From assembly GCF_017565405.1 (NCBI RefSeq), contig NZ_JAGEKR010000010.1, positions 186,001-250,000 of the forward strand: a DNA stretch of 64,000 bases, written 5' to 3'. Positions 1 to 8,615 of this stretch are shown here, piece after piece (the first letter of the stretch is position 1; each line of letters begins with the position of its first letter). The notes below the pieces were generated by a model. That model saw nothing but the letters and a program-made list of their open reading frames with translations. It ran no database searches and was not told the DNA's origin. The stretch comes from Allobranchiibius sp. CTAmp26. Its GTDB lineage: Bacteria; Actinomycetota; Actinomycetes; Actinomycetales; Dermatophilaceae. A program made the position numbers and the translations under genes.

Positions 1-363
1 CATGACTGGACGTTCCTCGGCTGGTCCGCGCTCGCCGACCTGGACAAGTACCTGCAGCGAGGGTCGGCGTGGGAGGCGCATTCCCGCCTGCACGAGGCGC
101 GTCACCGGGTGTGGCAGCTCTGGGCGGCGGCCAACGGTGCGACGTACCCCTGGCACGGGCTCTCCCAGGTGCTGGACGAGGACCCGCACCACCTGCCGTC
201 CGGCATCGACGCCACCGTCGCAGGGCTGGATCTCGTGGATCTTCGGCGCGCGGCGCGGGCTACCGCCGACGTCCTCGCCCGGGTCAGCGGGCTGGCGGCG
301 GACACGCACGACGCGACCCTGCCCACCGAGATGGCGCGCTACGTCACCGACCGACTGGGATGA
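1..363 (+). CDS. C-terminal part of an uncharacterised protein (nucleotidyltransferase-like tail?)
   Basis: The frame is open from the left edge of the window, so the N-terminus is missing; 120 codons remain before a TGA. The visible part is a Trp-, Leu- and Ala-rich helical domain (HDWTFLGWSALADLDKYL near its start, then GATYPWHGLSQVLDEDPHHL), ending in TEMARYVTDRLG. It has no catalytic motif I can name. The helical composition and the YPWHG stretch recall the C-terminal helical part of small-molecule nucleotidyltransferases, but that is a guess. It converges with, and overlaps by 25 bp, the end of fahA on the other strand. Codon use is normal for the window, so I take it as a real gene of unknown function. 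Confidence 0.6.
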   Translation, partial: HDWTFLGWSALADLDKYLQRGSAWEAHSRLHEARHRVWQLWAAANGATYPWHGLSQVLDEDPHHLPSGIDATVAGLDLVDLRRAARATADVLARVSGLAADTHDATLPTEMARYVTDRLG

Positions 364-1535
364 ACGATGCCGCGCACCTCGCCCAGCGAGATGCGCGTGC
401 CGCCCGCGCCGGGTGCCGTCGCGCTGATGACGACCTCGTCGCCGTCCTGCAGGAACGCGCGAGTCGTGCCGTCTTCCAACGGGAACGGCTCGCGACCGCC
501 GTTCGACAGTTCGAGCAGCGACCCGGCCTGCCGCTCGCCGGGCCCGCTCACGGTGCCGGACGCGTAGAGGTCGCCGGTGCGCACCGACGCGCCGTTCACG
601 CTCAGGTGCGCCAGCATCTGCGCGGGCGTCCAGTACATCCCGGCGTACGGCGGCTCGCTGATCACCTCTCCGTTCAACCGCACCTGCAGCTGCAGGTCCA
701 GACCCCAGGGCGGGTGGTCCGCGTCGTCGAGGTAGGGCAGCACCGGTACGTCGCGTGCCGGCGGGGCGGTGCGGGCGTGTTCCAGTGCGGCCAACGGCAC
801 CACCCATGGCGAGATGGACGTCGCGAAGGACTTGCCGAGGAACGGGCCGAGCGGCACGTACTCCCAGGCCTGCAGGTCACGGGCCGACCAGTCGTTGACC
901 AGCACGACCCCGAAGACGTGCTGATCGAAGTCGCCCAGGCCCACCGGCTCGCCGAGCGCGGACGGCGTACCCACCACGAAGCCCACCTCCGCCTCGATGT
1001 CGAGGCGGGTCGAGGGCCCGAAGACGACCTCGCCCTCCGGCGTACGCCGCTGCCCGCACGGCCGCACGATCGGCGTCCCGGACGGCACGACGGTGCCGGC
1101 CCGTCCGTGGTAGCCGATCGGCAGGTGCTTCCAGTTCGGGGTCAGCGCGTCGCCGTCCGGGCGGAAGATGCGCCCGACCGCGGTGGCGTGCTGCTCGCTG
1201 GCGTAGAAGTCGACGTAGTCGGCGACGGCGAACGACGCGAGCATCCGTACGTCGGCCGCCGGGAGGAAGTGCTCTCCAAGGGCCGCCCTGATGCGGGGAT
1301 CATTCACCCACCCCTCGACCGCGGAGCGCACGGTCGCCCAGGCATCCGGGCCGGCCCCAAGGAACCGGTCCAGCGTCCCGGCGGCGAACACCTCGGCGTA
1401 CGCCGGGAGACGCTGCGCCGATGCCGCGGTCAGATCCAGCACCTGGTCGTCGACCGCGACGCCGACCCGCGGGCGCGGATCCTGGATCGTGCAGAAGGAT
1501 CCGTACGGCAGGGTCCGCAACCCGAACGACGTCAT
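339..1535 (-). CDS. fahA: Fumarylacetoacetase
   Basis: Fumarylacetoacetase, about 398 aa, cleaves fumarylacetoacetate to fumarate and acetoacetate, the last step of tyrosine degradation. The N-terminal SH3-like domain begins MTSFGLRTLPYGSF. The FAH fold follows with family landmarks GRIFRPDGDALTPNWKHLP, YHGRAGTVVPSGT, EAEVGFVVG and VFGVVLVNDWSARDLQAWEY, the last carrying metal and active-site residues. The ATG at 1535 overlaps the TGA of hmgA in an ATGA arrangement, which fixes the start and implies translational coupling; an upstream in-frame ATG at 1565 lies inside hmgA and is less likely. It is the third gene of an hppD-hmgA-fahA operon. No maleylacetoacetate isomerase gene is in view; actinobacteria often use a non-homologous isomerase encoded elsewhere. 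Confidence 0.95.
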   Translation of the reverse strand: MTSFGLRTLPYGSFCTIQDPRPRVGVAVDDQVLDLTAASAQRLPAYAEVFAAGTLDRFLGAGPDAWATVRSAVEGWVNDPRIRAALGEHFLPAADVRMLASFAVADYVDFYASEQHATAVGRIFRPDGDALTPNWKHLPIGYHGRAGTVVPSGTPIVRPCGQRRTPEGEVVFGPSTRLDIEAEVGFVVGTPSALGEPVGLGDFDQHVFGVVLVNDWSARDLQAWEYVPLGPFLGKSFATSISPWVVPLAALEHARTAPPARDVPVLPYLDDADHPPWGLDLQLQVRLNGEVISEPPYAGMYWTPAQMLAHLSVNGASVRTGDLYASGTVSGPGERQAGSLLELSNGGREPFPLEDGTTRAFLQDGDEVVISATAPGAGGTRISLGEVRGIVHPSRSVT

Positions 1536-2737
1536 CCCTTCGGACCGCGCCCCGACCACGACCATGCGTACGCGCCGTCGTCGGATGCGGTGCCGCCCTC
1601 ACCGAGCGCGAGCGGCCGGAAGGTGTCGACCATGACCGCCAGCTCGTCGAAGTACTCCATGCCGAGGCTGCCCTCGATGGCGCTCGGCTGCGGCCCGTGG
1701 CTGTGCCCGCCCGGGTGCACGCTGATCGACCCCTTGCCGATGCCGCTGCCCTTCCGCGCCTCGTAGTCGCCGTCGACGTAGAACATGATCTCGTCGCTGT
1801 CGACGTTGGAGTGGTAGTACGGCACCGGGATCGACAACGGGTGGTAGTCGACCTTGCGCGGCACGAAGTTGCAGATCACGAAGCCGGAGCCCTCGAAGAC
1901 CTGGTGCACCGGCGGGGGCTGGTGCACCCGGCCGGTGATCGGCTCGAAGTCGGCGACGTTGAACGCGTACGGGTAGAGGCAGCCGTCCCAGCCGACCACG
2001 TCGAACGGGTGCTGGGGTACGACGTGCACGGTGCCCGCCAGACCGCCCGGGCCGTCGCCGCGGTGCTTGAGGTAGACCTCGACGTCGGTCTCCTCGACGA
2101 CCCGTGGCTCGGTCGGCGGGCGCAGGTCGCGCTCGCAGTACGGCGAGTGCTCCAGGAACTGGCCGAACTTCGAGAGGTACCGCTTCGGCGGCCCGATGTG
2201 CCCGTTCGCCTCGATCGCGTACAGCCGCAGCGGCCCGTCGCCCGTGGGCACCCACCGGTGGGTGGTCGACCGCGGGAGCAGCACGTAGTCGCCGGGTCCG
2301 ACCGTGAGGTCGCCGAAGACCGTCTCCACCACGGCGGTGCCGGCCTCGACGAAGACACACTCGTCGCCGACCGCGTTGCGGTAGAGCGGCGAGGTCTTCC
2401 CCACCACGGCGTAGCTGATCCGTACGTCGCCGTTGCCGAGCACCAGCCGGCGGCCGGTCACCGCGTCCAACGACCGCCATCCGTCACCGGGGAAAAGATC
2501 GTGCAGCTTCAGGTGCCGGGGCAGCAGCGGCTGGTTGGGCGTCGTGCTCTGATCCGGCAGCTCCCAGGCGCGCACGTCGACCAGGGACGACGGCACTCCC
2601 GCGTGGTAGAGCAGGCTCGAGTCGGAGCTGAACCCCTCCTCGCCCATCAACTCCTCGCGGTAGAGGCTCCCGTCGGGTGCCCGGTGCTGGGTGTGGCGCT
2701 TGGGCGGGATCGAGCCCGCCGCGCGGTAGTGGGCCAT
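1532..2737 (-). CDS. hmgA: Homogentisate 1,2-dioxygenase
   Basis: Homogentisate 1,2-dioxygenase, 401 aa, is the Fe(II) cupin enzyme that opens the homogentisate ring to maleylacetoacetate. It starts MAHYRAAGSIPPKRHTQHR with a clear GGAGGA ribosome binding site just upstream. The middle carries GDYVLLPRSTTHRW and the late part holds the metal-binding cupin region (DSDEIMFYVDGDYEARKG, ISVHPGGHSHGPQPS), with His and Glu residues in the usual places. It lies 22 nt after hppD and overlaps fahA by 4 nt. Length is somewhat short of the roughly 440 aa human enzyme but normal for the actinobacterial branch. Confidence 0.95.
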   Translation of the reverse strand: MAHYRAAGSIPPKRHTQHRAPDGSLYREELMGEEGFSSDSSLLYHAGVPSSLVDVRAWELPDQSTTPNQPLLPRHLKLHDLFPGDGWRSLDAVTGRRLVLGNGDVRISYAVVGKTSPLYRNAVGDECVFVEAGTAVVETVFGDLTVGPGDYVLLPRSTTHRWVPTGDGPLRLYAIEANGHIGPPKRYLSKFGQFLEHSPYCERDLRPPTEPRVVEETDVEVYLKHRGDGPGGLAGTVHVVPQHPFDVVGWDGCLYPYAFNVADFEPITGRVHQPPPVHQVFEGSGFVICNFVPRKVDYHPLSIPVPYYHSNVDSDEIMFYVDGDYEARKGSGIGKGSISVHPGGHSHGPQPSAIEGSLGMEYFDELAVMVDTFRPLALGEGGTASDDGAYAWSWSGRGPKG

Positions 2738-2759
2738 GTCTCCTCCGGTCCGCGGGCGA

Positions 2760-3998
<1,239 letters not shown>

Positions 3999-4057
3999 TC
4001 ACAGCCATTGCAGCGCCTTGGTGTTGCGGTGCGCAAGTGAGGTGTCTGCAGGTGCCT

Positions 4058-4071
4058 CGATTGCGCAATCG
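4058..4071. promoter_or_regulatory. Candidate operator between hppD and the Lrp/AsnC gene
   Basis: CGATTGCGCAATCG is a perfect 14-bp palindrome in the divergent intergenic region. A partial copy (TGCGCAA, 4030-4036) lies 28 bp away, and the octamer TGTCTGCA occurs at 4043-4050 and again at 4078-4085, 35 bp apart. Lrp/AsnC proteins bind as multimers to repeated dyads upstream of the genes next to them, so this is a good candidate site for regulation of hppD-hmgA-fahA and autoregulation. The dyad is seen; the binding is inferred. Confidence 0.5.
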
Positions 4072-4095
4072 GCACGCTGTCTGCACACTCCAGCT

Positions 4096-4614
4096 ATGCA
4101 GAATGCGCATCCGGATGCCCGCCCGCTCCTGGACGACCTCGACGTCACTCTGCTGGAACTGCTGACCGAGCACCCCCGCATCGGCGTCCTGGAGCTGTCG
4201 CGGTTGGTCGGGGTCACTCGCGCCACCGTCGGCGCCCGGATGGACAAGCTGCGCGCGTCCGGGGTCGTGACGGGCTACGGCCCGCAGCTCGACGTCGTCG
4301 CGGCGGGCTATCCGGTGCAGGCGATGGTCACTCTGGAGATCGCCCAGGGTGACCTCGACACGGTGGCCGCGCTGCTGCAGGAGATGCCGGGCGTGCTGGA
4401 GGCGTACTCGACCACCGGCACCGGCGACGTCGTGGTCCGGCTCGCCGCCGCGTCCAACGACGACCTGCAGCAGTCACTGCTCGTGCTCGGCCAGTCCGAG
4501 GCGGTACGCCGCTCGACCTCGGTCGTCGTACTCGCGACGGTCGTCAGCGCGCGCGCCCTGCCTCTGTTGCGCCGCGACGTGCCTCCCGTGCGTACGCCGC
4601 GCGCCTCCCGCTGA
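4096..4614 (+). CDS. Lrp/AsnC-family transcriptional regulator
   Basis: Lrp/AsnC-type regulator, 172 aa. The N-terminal winged helix-turn-helix covers roughly residues 12-60 (LDDLDVTLLELLTEHPRIGV, then LSRLVGVTRATVGARMDKLR). The C-terminal RAM ligand-binding domain covers about 75-150 (VQAMVTLEIAQGDLDTVAAL, GVLEAYSTTGTGDVVVRLAA). I chose the ATG at 4096; an in-frame extension further upstream would run through the palindromic intergenic region. It is transcribed away from hppD, and the shared intergenic dyads suggest that it senses an aromatic amino acid or pathway intermediate and controls the homogentisate operon. The ligand cannot be told from sequence. Confidence 0.9.
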   Translation: MQNAHPDARPLLDDLDVTLLELLTEHPRIGVLELSRLVGVTRATVGARMDKLRASGVVTGYGPQLDVVAAGYPVQAMVTLEIAQGDLDTVAALLQEMPGVLEAYSTTGTGDVVVRLAAASNDDLQQSLLVLGQSEAVRRSTSVVVLATVVSARALPLLRRDVPPVRTPRASR

Positions 4615-4684
4615 ATCGCCGACTACCCGGGCGAGGTCGCCAGGAATCCGATCGATGGTGTGCCCCGGGCTCGTCCGTGCCGGG

Positions 4685-5392
4685 TCAGGACCCGAACGCC
4701 CACGCCACCATCCGGGGGAACTCCTCCGCCCAGAAGGGGTCGCCATGCCCGCCGGCCCGCTCCGTCATCACGACGTCAGCGCCGGCATCCCGCAACGCAT
4801 CCGCCCAACGGATCGCGTTGCCACGGAAGAACGGCTCGCGCGTCCCGGCGACGACGTAGGTGCGTGGCAGGGCACGCGGCATCACGGCAGGCGGACGGTA
4901 ACCGGCGCCCGGAGAAGCGGAGAACACCGCGCCGTAGATGTCGGCGTGACGAAGCCCCATGGCGATCGAGAACTCGCCACTCGCGGACACGCCGCACACA
5001 GCGGTGCGCTCAGCCGGCGTCGCGACGCCGAAGCGCGAGCGCACCCACCGACGGATGTCCTCCACGAAGAACTTCTCGTGCGCCGCGAAGCGCTGCGCGT
5101 CGAAAGGCGGCGAGTATTCACGAAGGCGCGCCATCTCGTCCTCATCGTCCGCCCGGTGCGCGCCGACGATCATCGTGGGCGGCACATCGGCCGCCTCGAG
5201 GTAGCCGCCCCACTGCGAGATCAGCTGCCCGTCACCGGCGAACACCACCGCCTCGGGAGGATCCGGCGGGAGGTACACCGTGACCTGCCGACCCCCGTCG
5301 TACTCGAAGGTCTCCGTGACCAGCTCCCCGGCGATCGGATCGACCCCCACGGGACCCGAACCGTTCGCATTGTGGTCCGCTCGATCGTTCAT
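4685..5392 (-). CDS. Putative esterase (enterochelin-esterase-like alpha/beta hydrolase)
   Basis: Alpha/beta hydrolase of the putative esterase (Fes/esterase D-like) family, 235 aa, with no signal peptide. The nucleophile elbow is GVSASGE, with Ser at about residue 143. The acid and His positions are consistent with TYVVAGTREPFF and the late AGGHGDPFWAEEFPRMVAW, where His belongs to the triad. An early VVFAGDGQLISQWG segment replaces the usual oxyanion-loop region of secreted esterases. It stands alone between the convergent Lrp gene and a divergent membrane-protein gene that starts 64 bp away. The substrate is unknown; siderophore-ester or other ester hydrolysis is possible. Confidence 0.8.
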   Translation of the reverse strand: MNDRADHNANGSGPVGVDPIAGELVTETFEYDGGRQVTVYLPPDPPEAVVFAGDGQLISQWGGYLEAADVPPTMIVGAHRADDEDEMARLREYSPPFDAQRFAAHEKFFVEDIRRWVRSRFGVATPAERTAVCGVSASGEFSIAMGLRHADIYGAVFSASPGAGYRPPAVMPRALPRTYVVAGTREPFFRGNAIRWADALRDAGADVVMTERAGGHGDPFWAEEFPRMVAWAFGS

Positions 5393-5456
5393 GAATCGAT
5401 CATGTCGCGGGCCGACGTGGGCGGGCAGGGTGCGAGCTCACCCGAAGGTCGATGCA

Positions 5457-6089
5457 ATGGACGACGCCCGTCGCGACAGCGGGGTGCCGGAGACTGTGCG
5501 GGTGCACAAGGTGATCCTGCGACCGCGATTCGGTTGGACCGCCGGCGTGGTGGTCACGACCGGCGTTCTGTGCCTCCTGGCAGGTGCCGGTTTCGTCGTT
5601 GCCCTGGTCTCCACAGATGTCCCGGTCGATCCTCTCGCGGTGGTGCTGGCCGTTCTGGCCCTCGGGTTCGGTGCGACAGCAATGCCGCTATTACTGATCG
5701 GCCGCACGGGACGACTTCACCTCGACGCCGAAGGCCTGCGAATCGAGCACCCGGCATTGCTGCGTCGACCGTGGGATCTGCCGGGCACCAGCATCCGGTT
5801 CGCGCGCTACGCCCCACCCCGATTCAGCGGCAGATGGACATTGGGGCTCGCACCGTCCCACGACAGAATCGAGATTCGCTTCCGAGAACCCTTCCCCACC
5901 ATGCCGATCCGGTACAGATTTCTGATCTACGCGGCGGTCACGGCCAGCGGTGCGCCGGCGACCTTGCCGGTGCCCGGCGTCCGGATCGAGGCGCTCACCA
6001 TCCGAGTCGATCTGGACTTCACCGACCGGTACTTCCTCGACCGCCTGACGTTCCCGTCTGAGACAAGGACCGCGACGGCGGTCGATTGA
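5457..6089 (+). CDS. Small two-TM membrane protein of unknown function
   Basis: Predicted membrane protein, 210 aa, not recognised as a named family. After a short charged N-terminus (MDDARRDSGVPETVRVHKV), two closely spaced hydrophobic segments at about residues 28-53 and 57-80 (VVVTTGVLCLLAGAGFVVAL; AVVLAVLALGFGATAMPLLL) form a hairpin. A cytoplasmic beta-rich region follows, reminiscent of PH-like membrane-associated domains (GRLHLDAEGLRIEHPALLRR). The start ATG at 5457 was chosen because protein-like sequence begins there. It is divergent from the esterase gene and convergent with the next hydrolase. Confidence 0.7.
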   Translation: MDDARRDSGVPETVRVHKVILRPRFGWTAGVVVTTGVLCLLAGAGFVVALVSTDVPVDPLAVVLAVLALGFGATAMPLLLIGRTGRLHLDAEGLRIEHPALLRRPWDLPGTSIRFARYAPPRFSGRWTLGLAPSHDRIEIRFREPFPTMPIRYRFLIYAAVTASGAPATLPVPGVRIEALTIRVDLDFTDRYFLDRLTFPSETRTATAVD

Positions 6090-6269
6090 CGCGATCGCGA
6101 AGGCTTCAAGCAAGCGACTGAGCTTCCTCCCCCGCACGTCCGAATCCGAACCGGGAACAAATCCGGAGGAGGCCAAGGCGCCGTCACCGGCCGCTCGAAA
6201 CCGAGGCGCCGTAGGCGGATCCGCTTAACGGCGAACGCTGCTCTCACCGGTCGAGGCCGGCAACCGATC

Positions 6270-7052
6270 TCACGCGGTGCTGTCGAGGATCAGCCGGACC
6301 GCTTCGTCGGGTGCGTCCCACTGCGGGAAGTGACCGCACCGCTCGAACCAGTGCAGCACAGCGTCGGGGAACAGCTCCGTGGCACGTGCGGCCTGTCCCG
6401 GCACGGTCACCAGGTCCCGGCGCCCCCACCCGATCGTGACCCGGCCGGGCACGGTGCCAGCCGGGGCACCCTGTTGCTTGGGCCCCTTGATCAGGGCGTT
6501 CAAGGCGGCCCCGGTCGACGGCGAGTCGGCCAACCCGCGCACGTCCGGAAGTACGGTCTCGGGCGAGAGCGCCCACGGCCGCGCAGACAACTGCGCCAGC
6601 AGAAGGGTCCTTCCCGCAGAAGTGCCGAGCAGTGCTGGCAACCTGTTCCGCAGCACTTTGACCAGAGCGATCGACGGTCGCAGCGTGGCGCCGAAGACAG
6701 CGACCTCGCGGTCACTCCAGAAGCCGCCCGGGTCCAACGCCACGGTGTCGCCGCCGACTCCGCGCCGCGCGAGCTCCAGCACCATTCGGCCGCCCATCGA
6801 CTGGCCGACGGTGGAGACCCCGTCCAGCCCCTGTTCGCGGATGAAGTCCGCGACGGAGTCGGTGAGGGTGGCGATCGACACCTCACCGGTCAGCGGTGGT
6901 GTCTCTCCGAAGCCCGGGAGATCGACGGCGATGACCTCACGGTGCTCGGCCAGTTCGTCCAGGATCGGAGCCCAGGACTGCCCCCCTGCGCCCAGGCCGT
7001 GCACGAGCAACAATGGGGCGCCGCTTCCGCGTCGAACATGATTCAACGTCAT
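6270..7052 (-). CDS. Alpha/beta-fold hydrolase
   Basis: Alpha/beta hydrolase, 260 aa, cytosolic. The oxyanion-hole segment is LLLVHGLGAGGQSWAPIL. The nucleophile elbow is GQSMGGRMVLELARRG with Ser at about residue 104. The late acid and His are in IGWGRRDLVTVPGQA and FERCGHFPQWDAPDEAVRLI, giving a complete Ser-Asp-His triad. The family includes esterases, lactonases and C-C hydrolases, so the substrate is open. It is convergent with the membrane-protein gene to its left (180 bp gap without further genes) and preceded on its own strand by a region holding an SDR relic. Confidence 0.85.
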   Translation of the reverse strand: MTLNHVRRGSGAPLLLVHGLGAGGQSWAPILDELAEHREVIAVDLPGFGETPPLTGEVSIATLTDSVADFIREQGLDGVSTVGQSMGGRMVLELARRGVGGDTVALDPGGFWSDREVAVFGATLRPSIALVKVLRNRLPALLGTSAGRTLLLAQLSARPWALSPETVLPDVRGLADSPSTGAALNALIKGPKQQGAPAGTVPGRVTIGWGRRDLVTVPGQAARATELFPDAVLHWFERCGHFPQWDAPDEAVRLILDSTA

Positions 7053-7194
7053 GCCCGCGACGTTATCCCGCCTGCGTCTCGGGCGCGGACCCCTGCCGAG
7101 GCGCCCTGGTCGAGGCCCGTGCGTACGGTCCGGGCTCGTCGATCACAGCACCGACGCGGCAGTCGCGAAGACGCCGCCAGACGAATCACGGTTC

Positions 7195-7312
7195 GATAAA
7201 GGCGCTGGTGGGTAACGCCATCACAGCGGTCGTCATCAACGCCGCTGTCCAGCCCGACCGGGTCGCGGTCGACGAGATCCTCGTCCGCCCCACCGACCGC
7301 ATGCAGCCGTAG
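7195..7312 (+). pseudogene. Relic of the C-terminus of a short-chain dehydrogenase
   Basis: The frame ending in TAG at 7312 translates to AITAVVINAAVQPDRVAVDE followed by ILVRPTDRMQP. This matches the usual last residues of YdfG-like SDR oxidoreductases, where a helix is followed by V(A/N)xNEILVRPT. Nothing upstream in any frame resembles the Rossmann fold or the YxxxK motif, so only the tail survives. The rest of 7053-7358 shows no gene. I infer an old deletion. Confidence 0.5.
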
Positions 7313-7358
7313 CGGATGCGTCCGGACCATGGCATCAACACACCGAGGAGACACTCAC

Positions 7359-7769
7359 GTGTTCGACAAGAAGACCAACATCGCCTCGCAGGAAGCTTTC
7401 GGAGAGGCGGTCAACACCGGCAACCTGGACGCGTTCGACCAGCTCGTCGCGCCCGACGCCGTCGACCATGACCCCGCACCCGGCCAGGTCAACGGTCCCG
7501 ACGGCTTCAAGACGCTCTTCTCCGACATGCGGACCGCGTTCCCTGATCTGCATGTCGAGGTCGAGACCCTCGTCGCCGACGACGACCAGGTCGCGTTCGC
7601 GTACACGCTGACCGGGACACACAACGGTCCATTCCAGGGCCACGGCGCCACCGGCAAGGCGTTCAAGGCACGTGGTGTCCAGATCAGCAAGTTCGCCGAC
7701 GGCAAGCTCGTCGAACGGTGGGGCAGCAGCGACGAGCTCGGCATCATGACCCAGCTCGGCTTGGCCTGA
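7359..7769 (+). CDS. SnoaL-like (NTF2-fold) ester cyclase family protein
   Basis: SnoaL/NTF2-fold protein, 136 aa. It begins with GTG (VFDKKTNIASQEAFGEAVNT) 8 nt after a GAGGAG ribosome binding site; an ATG further upstream lacks one. Family landmarks are VAPDAVDHDPAPGQ, FKTLFSDMRTAFPDLHVEVE, FAYTLTGTHNGPF and the late DGKLVERWGSSDELGIMTQLG. The His-Asp pair near residue 40 sits where polyketide cyclases keep their active site, but most such stand-alone proteins have unknown substrates. It is followed 64 bp later by a small membrane protein. Confidence 0.8.
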   Translation: MFDKKTNIASQEAFGEAVNTGNLDAFDQLVAPDAVDHDPAPGQVNGPDGFKTLFSDMRTAFPDLHVEVETLVADDDQVAFAYTLTGTHNGPFQGHGATGKAFKARGVQISKFADGKLVERWGSSDELGIMTQLGLA

Positions 7770-7833
7770 CCCAAGTCGCGACGACGCCCGCCGGCTCACG
7801 GCCTGATCATCTCCGACGGAAGAAGAGTTCATC

Positions 7834-8298
7834 ATGACGAACGGGTTCCTACGCGGCACGATCGCCGGGGCGGCAGGCACGACCGCACTCAACGCAACGA
7901 CGTACCTGGACATGGCTGTCCGCGGTCGAGGCACGAGTTCGGCACCCGAGGATCTGGTGGAGGCGGCGGCGGGCAGCGCCGGCGTCGCCATCCCCGGAAC
8001 GGGTGACGAGCGGGACAACTGCCTCGCCGGACTCGGCCCGCTGTCCGGCACGGGCGTCGGCGGGGTCGCCGGAACGGTGCATCGCGCGCTGCTCAGCCGT
8101 GGCCGATCGATCCCGGCAGCGGCCGCGATCGTGCTGATCTCGGCCGCGGCGATGGCGATGTCCGACGCCCCGCTGAAGTTGTTCGGGATCAGTGATCCGG
8201 CCGACTGGAAGGGCGCGGACTGGGCCGCGGACGCGGTCCCGCACCTCGTCTACGGCGCGATCACCTACGCGACACTGCGTCTCACCGACGACGCGTAA
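7834..8298 (+). CDS. Small membrane protein, hypothetical
   Basis: Hypothetical protein of 154 aa with three to four short hydrophobic, glycine/alanine-rich segments (FLRGTIAGAAGTTALNATTY; GVGGVAGTVHRALL; SIPAAAAIVLISAAAMAMSD; LVYGAITYATL). The ATG at 7834 has a GGAAG ribosome binding site. The N-terminal GTIAGAAGTTALN pattern is common in small actinobacterial membrane proteins found near stress genes, but I cannot name the family. Probably co-oriented with the SnoaL gene rather than coupled to it. Confidence 0.65.
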   Translation: MTNGFLRGTIAGAAGTTALNATTYLDMAVRGRGTSSAPEDLVEAAAGSAGVAIPGTGDERDNCLAGLGPLSGTGVGGVAGTVHRALLSRGRSIPAAAAIVLISAAAMAMSDAPLKLFGISDPADWKGADWAADAVPHLVYGAITYATLRLTDDA

Positions 8299-8615
8299 GT
8301 CGGCTTCGCCCGAGCGCGGCCGGTGTCGGCCAACGCTGGGGCCGACTGGTCCTTCGGGTCAGGTCGGGCTCAGTTCCTCGTGGGCGACCCGTAACCGCCC
8401 GGACGGCGTGAGGACCAGCAGTCGCCGGTTGATCGCTTCACCCATGGGTGGCACCGGTCATCGAAGTGCGCGGTCGCGCCGGTCGCACGGCGTCGCAACG
8501 GGCCACGTGGTCGACCACGCACTTGTCACCGGCCCGCTGCCGCAGGGCCGTTTTGGCCGAGGGGCGGTACGCCGTGAGCCCGGCGTCCGTGAGCCACGCC
8601 CGCGGGCTCGAGTGG
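8299..8615. other. Intergenic stretch with relic sequence
   Basis: 317 bp without an intact gene. The right third is an alcohol dehydrogenase relic (8514-8611). The left part has a 28-codon minus-strand frame at 8359-8445 (MGEAINRRLLVLTPSGRL onward) that I do not recognise and do not call as a gene. No hairpin terminator stands out. Confidence 0.5.
8514..8611 (-). pseudogene. Fragment of a zinc alcohol dehydrogenase
   Basis: On the minus strand this stretch reads TDAGLTAYRPSAKTALRQRA followed by GDKCVV, a copy of ADAGLTAYHAAAKAALRLRA plus GDKCVV from the intact alcohol dehydrogenase at 12281-13306. At DNA level it aligns without gaps to 12786 onward for about 75 bp. It then loses about 5 bases, which breaks the frame, before a last matching patch ending GGGCTCGAG. 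Homology stops abruptly on both sides. It is a decayed partial duplicate, or the remains of a second ADH gene. Confidence 0.75.

Noticed and set aside
69-1766. Long plus-strand open frame opposite fahA and hmgA
   Set aside because: It is antisense to two well-conserved genes and its residue make-up (Arg, Gly, Ala, Pro) is the usual shadow of GC-rich third positions; no ribosome binding site or family match.
8359-8445. 28-codon minus-strand frame MGEAINRRLLVLTPSGRL
   Set aside because: No ribosome binding site, no recognised family and located in a relic region; may be a remnant but cannot be called.
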